From Candidatus Adiutrix sp. (GTDB lineage: Bacteria > Desulfobacterota > Desulfarculia > Adiutricales > Adiutricaceae): a DNA stretch of 9,084 nucleotides. Below, piece after piece: positions 7,335 to 9,084 of this stretch. The DNA lies in contig JAITUX010000087.1 in the NCBI GenBank assembly GCA_031286085.1, forward strand, positions 1-9,084, written 5' to 3'. The notes below the pieces were generated by a model. It was not told the origin of the DNA. It saw nothing but the letters and a program-made list of their open reading frames with translations, and did not search any database. The number at the start of each line of letters is the position of its first letter. The stretch's first letter is position 1. A program made the translations under genes and the position numbers.

Positions 7335-8241
7335 GCCCTCTATCCCTGGCCCGGGGGTGGGCCGCCCGGTAAACCCGCCGCAGCCTTTCCAGGTCCAGAT
7401 GGGTGTAGCGCTGGGTGGCGGCCAGGGAGGCGTGGCCCAGCATTTCGCCGATGGCCTTCAAATCGGCCCCGGCCGACAGCATATGGGTGGCGAAGCTGTG
7501 ACGCAGGCTGTGGGGGCTGAAGGCCCCGTCAAGGCCGGCCCGGGCCAGGCGGGCGGCCAGCACCCGGCGGACTTCGCGGTCCCCGAGGCGGCGGCCCCGG
7601 CGGCCCAGGAAGAGGGCCCGGGCCGCCTCCGGCCCGGCCAGAAGCCCCCGGACAGCCAGGTAGGCCGCCACGGCCTCGGCCGCCGGCCGCCCGAAGGGGG
7701 CCAGGCGGTCCTTGGCGCCCTTGCCCCGCCGCACCCGGGCCACGAGCCGGGTCATATCCAGGTCGTCCAAATCCAGGCCCACCAGTTCCCCCACCCGGAG
7801 CCCGGCCGAATAGGCCAGTTCCAACAGGGCCTGGTCACGCCGGGCCAGGGGGCCGGCCGCCTCGCCCGCGCTCTCCGGGCTCAACAGGTTTTCCATTTCC
7901 AGTTCGGTCAGGAAGAGGGGCTGCCGGGCCGTGGTCCTGGGGCTGGCCACCTGGGCGGCCGGATTGTATTCCCCGCCTTCCCCATCCTTGAGCCGCCAGC
8001 GGTAGAAGGCCCGGAGCCCGGCCAGGGCCCGGCCCAGGGAGGTGTTCGCCAGCCCCCGGCCCTTGAGTTCAAAAACGAAGGCCCGGATCTCGGCCTTGCC
8101 GGCCGCGGCCAAATCCCCCCCCCGGCCGGCCAGGAACTCGGCGAAGGCCCGGACCTCCCGCCCGTAGGCCTTGACGGTCCTGGGTGAACGGCCCCGGATC
8201 CCGGCCAGGTAGGCTTCAAACCGCTCGATCAGAACGTCCAC
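7318..8241 (-). CDS. xerC: Tyrosine recombinase XerC
   Basis: A tyrosine recombinase that, with XerD, resolves chromosome dimers at dif. The 307 residues comprise an N-terminal SAM-like core-binding domain (about 1-95; RTVKAYGREVRAF at 21-33) and the catalytic domain. All catalytic residues are visible: R149 in AGLRVGEL, K174 in RRGKGAKDR, H244 and R247 in SPHSLRHSF, H270 in LGHASL and the nucleophile Y279 in TQRYTHLD. The ending VYRAAHPRA is typical of XerC rather than XerD. Placement beside hslVU matches the xerC(codV)-hslV-hslU order known in Bacillus and other bacteria, which argues against a phage integrase. GTG at 8241 lies 18 nt after fliW; the nearest AAGG is only two bases away, so initiation may be weak or coupled to fliW. 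Residues 40-42 are encoded by a run of nine G. Confidence 0.93.
   Translation of the reverse strand: MDVLIERFEAYLAGIRGRSPRTVKAYGREVRAFAEFLAGRGGDLAAAGKAEIRAFVFELKGRGLANTSLGRALAGLRAFYRWRLKDGEGGEYNPAAQVASPRTTARQPLFLTELEMENLLSPESAGEAAGPLARRDQALLELAYSAGLRVGELVGLDLDDLDMTRLVARVRRGKGAKDRLAPFGRPAAEAVAAYLAVRGLLAGPEAARALFLGRRGRRLGDREVRRVLAARLARAGLDGAFSPHSLRHSFATHMLSAGADLKAIGEMLGHASLAATQRYTHLDLERLRRVYRAAHPRARDRGHDEPK
8115..8123 (-). repeat. Nine-G homopolymer inside xerC
   Basis: The minus strand carries nine consecutive G within codons 40-43 of xerC (Arg-Gly-Gly-Asp). The frame is intact across it. Such a run is prone to slippage in replication and to sequencing error; a one-base change would truncate the recombinase in its N-terminal domain. 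Confidence 0.85.
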
Positions 8242-8259
8242 GGCCTTAAGCGCCCCGCC

Positions 8260-8715
8260 TTAGGCGGTTTCCGGGTTTTCGGCCGCGTTGGCCATGACCG
8301 GATGGCGGTGGGAGTAGAGGCGGTCGTCCAGCACCAGTTGACGGGCCAGGCGGCGGACGGGATTGACCGCCACCGGGCCCAGGAGGTTGGCCGTCAGGCC
8401 CGTGGGGTTTCCGGCCGGGATGGTGACGATGACGAAGAGGGACAATTCGCCGGCCACATCGGCCTCCAGTTCCCGGGCCACGTCCGGGGAAATGGCGGGG
8501 GCGTAGTCGGGCTTGAATATCAAGGGGTTGATCATGATCAGGGCCAGGTCCGGGTCATCGACACACTGCAGCCAGTAAAAGGGGCTTTCGTCCTGGTAAC
8601 GGATGATGACGTAGTTTTCCAGGCCGCCGAGACCGATGAGCCCGCCCAGCACCCGGACCACGGAATCCTCCGAAAACTCCATTTCCCCGAACCGCTTGGT
8701 GTTTATCTTGATCAT
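8260..8715 (-). CDS. fliW: Flagellar assembly factor FliW
   Basis: A 151-residue protein of the FliW family. In Bacillus it binds flagellin and, when free, binds CsrA non-competitively to relieve repression of flagellin translation. The sequence shows the usual order: KRFGEMEFSED near the N-terminus, GLIGLGGLENYVII at 25-38, SPFYWLQCVDDPDLAL at 44-59, MINPLIFKPDY at 61-71 and the C-terminal ANLLGPVAVNP and RQLVLDDRLYSHRHPV at 109-140. ATG at 8715 is preceded by AGGA with good spacing and lies 25 nt after csrA. The csrA-fliW adjacency is common in flagellated bacteria outside the gammaproteobacteria and makes the call firm. The TAA stop is 18 nt before xerC. Confidence 0.94.
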   Translation of the reverse strand: MIKINTKRFGEMEFSEDSVVRVLGGLIGLGGLENYVIIRYQDESPFYWLQCVDDPDLALIMINPLIFKPDYAPAISPDVARELEADVAGELSLFVIVTIPAGNPTGLTANLLGPVAVNPVRRLARQLVLDDRLYSHRHPVMANAAENPETA

Positions 8716-8740
8716 GTCGTCCTATCGTGGCGATCCGCCT

Positions 8741-8971
8741 TCAGGTCCTGGTCAAAAGGCCGGCCAGAACCTCCAGGTCGCTCAGGGAAACCTCCGTGGA
8801 CCGGCGGTTCTGTTCCTGGATGCGTTGAAAGACTTCTTCGCGGTGAACGGCCAGGGCGGCCGGGGCGGTGATGCCCAGCCGGACCTGCCGGCCCTTGACC
8901 TCCACCACCCGAACCTTGACCTCGTCGCCGATGGCCACGGTCTCGCCTATTTTACGGGTCAGGATCAGCAA
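8741..8971 (-). CDS. csrA: Translational regulator CsrA
   Basis: A small dimeric RNA-binding protein that blocks ribosome access at GGA-containing hairpins in target mRNAs, classically flagellin mRNA. From the TTG at 8971 the product is 76 residues and lines up without gaps with the family start: [10 protein letters not shown] at 1-10, [21 protein letters not shown] at 14-34 and HREEVF at 43-48, with the RNA-contacting arginine at 44. The C-terminal tail from about 55 ([22 protein letters not shown]) is longer than in E. coli but within the range of other phyla. The TTG is preferred because AGG (8980-8978) sits six bases upstream, and because the alternative GTG at 9052 would add 27 residues absent from CsrA and falls within the predicted -35 box. 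fliW follows after 25 nt. Confidence 0.93.
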   Translation of the reverse strand: MLILTRKIGETVAIGDEVKVRVVEVKGRQVRLGITAPAALAVHREEVFQRIQEQNRRSTEVSLSDLEVLAGLLTRT

Positions 8972-8977
8972 GCCGCA

Positions 8978-8998
8978 CCTGATGGATTTCCAAATTCC
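8978..8998 (-). promoter_or_regulatory. csrA ribosome binding site and two upstream GGA motifs
   Basis: AGG at 8980-8978 stands six bases before the TTG start. Just upstream are two GGA trinucleotides (8991-8989 and 8998-8996), seven bases apart in register. CsrA recognises GGA cores, so the pair could mediate autoregulation. Neither matches the full A-N-GGA consensus (CCGGA and TTGGA), and I do not see a good hairpin presenting them. Confidence 0.35.
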
Positions 8999-9025
8999 GG
9001 TAAGGCCCCGAATGCGCCGGGGGAT

Positions 9026-9054
9026 ATAATACACCAGATCAGGGGCCGACACAA
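9026..9054 (-). promoter_or_regulatory. Candidate sigma-70-type promoter for csrA-fliW
   Basis: A -10-like TATTAT (9031-9026, five of six consensus positions) is separated by 17 bases from TTGTGT (9054-9049, only the TTG matching). Initiation would fall near 9019, leaving a leader of about 48 nt before the TTG of csrA. This is AT-rich against a GC-rich background. No sigma-28 or sigma-54 flagellar promoter pattern is evident. Readthrough from a gene beyond the right edge remains possible. Confidence 0.4.
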
Positions 9055-9084
9055 CAAACGGTTAAGCGGCTCATTCCGAAACCG

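Noticed and set aside
7318..8241. Phage or integron integrase marking a mobile element
   Set aside because: The C-terminal VYRAAHPRA ending and the hslVU neighbourhood identify chromosomal XerC. I saw no att-like repeats, transposase, tRNA or composition shift.
8972..9052. GTG at 9052 as the start of csrA
   Set aside because: CsrA proteins begin with MLxLTRK; the 27 extra residues are not family-like and the GTG lies in the predicted -35 region.
1..9084. CRISPR array, toxin-antitoxin pair, defence island, tRNA or rRNA genes
   Set aside because: I found no repeated spacer-like units, no small paired toxin-antitoxin reading frames and no tRNA or rRNA-like sequence; minus-strand genes account for nearly all of the window.

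Overview
This is a GC-rich window (about two thirds G+C by eye) in which every gene I can support lies on the minus strand, so transcription runs from high to low coordinates. The gene content suggests a flagellated deltaproteobacterium in the broad sense (Desulfobacterota and relatives): a CsrA-FliW pair, XerC next to HslVU, an argB-argD-argF run, and PhoH followed by a 7TM-HD protein. That assignment is inferred from gene order and base composition; there is no rRNA or other phylogenetic marker to confirm it.

Layout in transcription order. (1) 9054-8260: a candidate promoter, then csrA, most likely from a TTG start at 8971, then fliW. CsrA is the RNA-binding translational regulator of flagellin and other mRNAs; FliW is its protein antagonist and a flagellin-binding factor. 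(2) 8241-4901: xerC (chromosome dimer resolution), a small DUF2628-like membrane protein, hslV and hslU (the two-part ATP-dependent protease). These genes are tightly packed: xerC overlaps the membrane-protein gene by 17 nt, 11 nt separate that gene from hslV, and hslV and hslU overlap by 4 nt. (3) 4812-1613: argB, argD and argF, three arginine biosynthesis enzymes separated by gaps of 62-138 nt. The argB-argD gap holds a strong hairpin and an AT-richer leader, the most likely place for transcription to be cut or restarted. (4) 1553-1: phoH from a GTG start, overlapping by 4 nt the start of a 7TM-HD (PgpH/YqfF-like) gene that runs off the left edge.

The ten genes therefore form one co-directional block covering flagellar regulation, chromosome segregation, proteolysis, arginine synthesis and RNA/cyclic-dinucleotide functions. 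Most of it is conserved core genome, with no sign of mobile elements, CRISPR arrays, tRNA or rRNA. I found no convincing new multi-gene system. The points worth a second look are local: start-codon choice and possible autoregulation at csrA, the N-terminal extension of HslV, the DUF2628-like gene inside the xerC-hslVU cluster, the hairpin and weak ARG-box-like dyad before argD, a possible leader mini-ORF before phoH, and an excess of the octamer GGCCGGCC.
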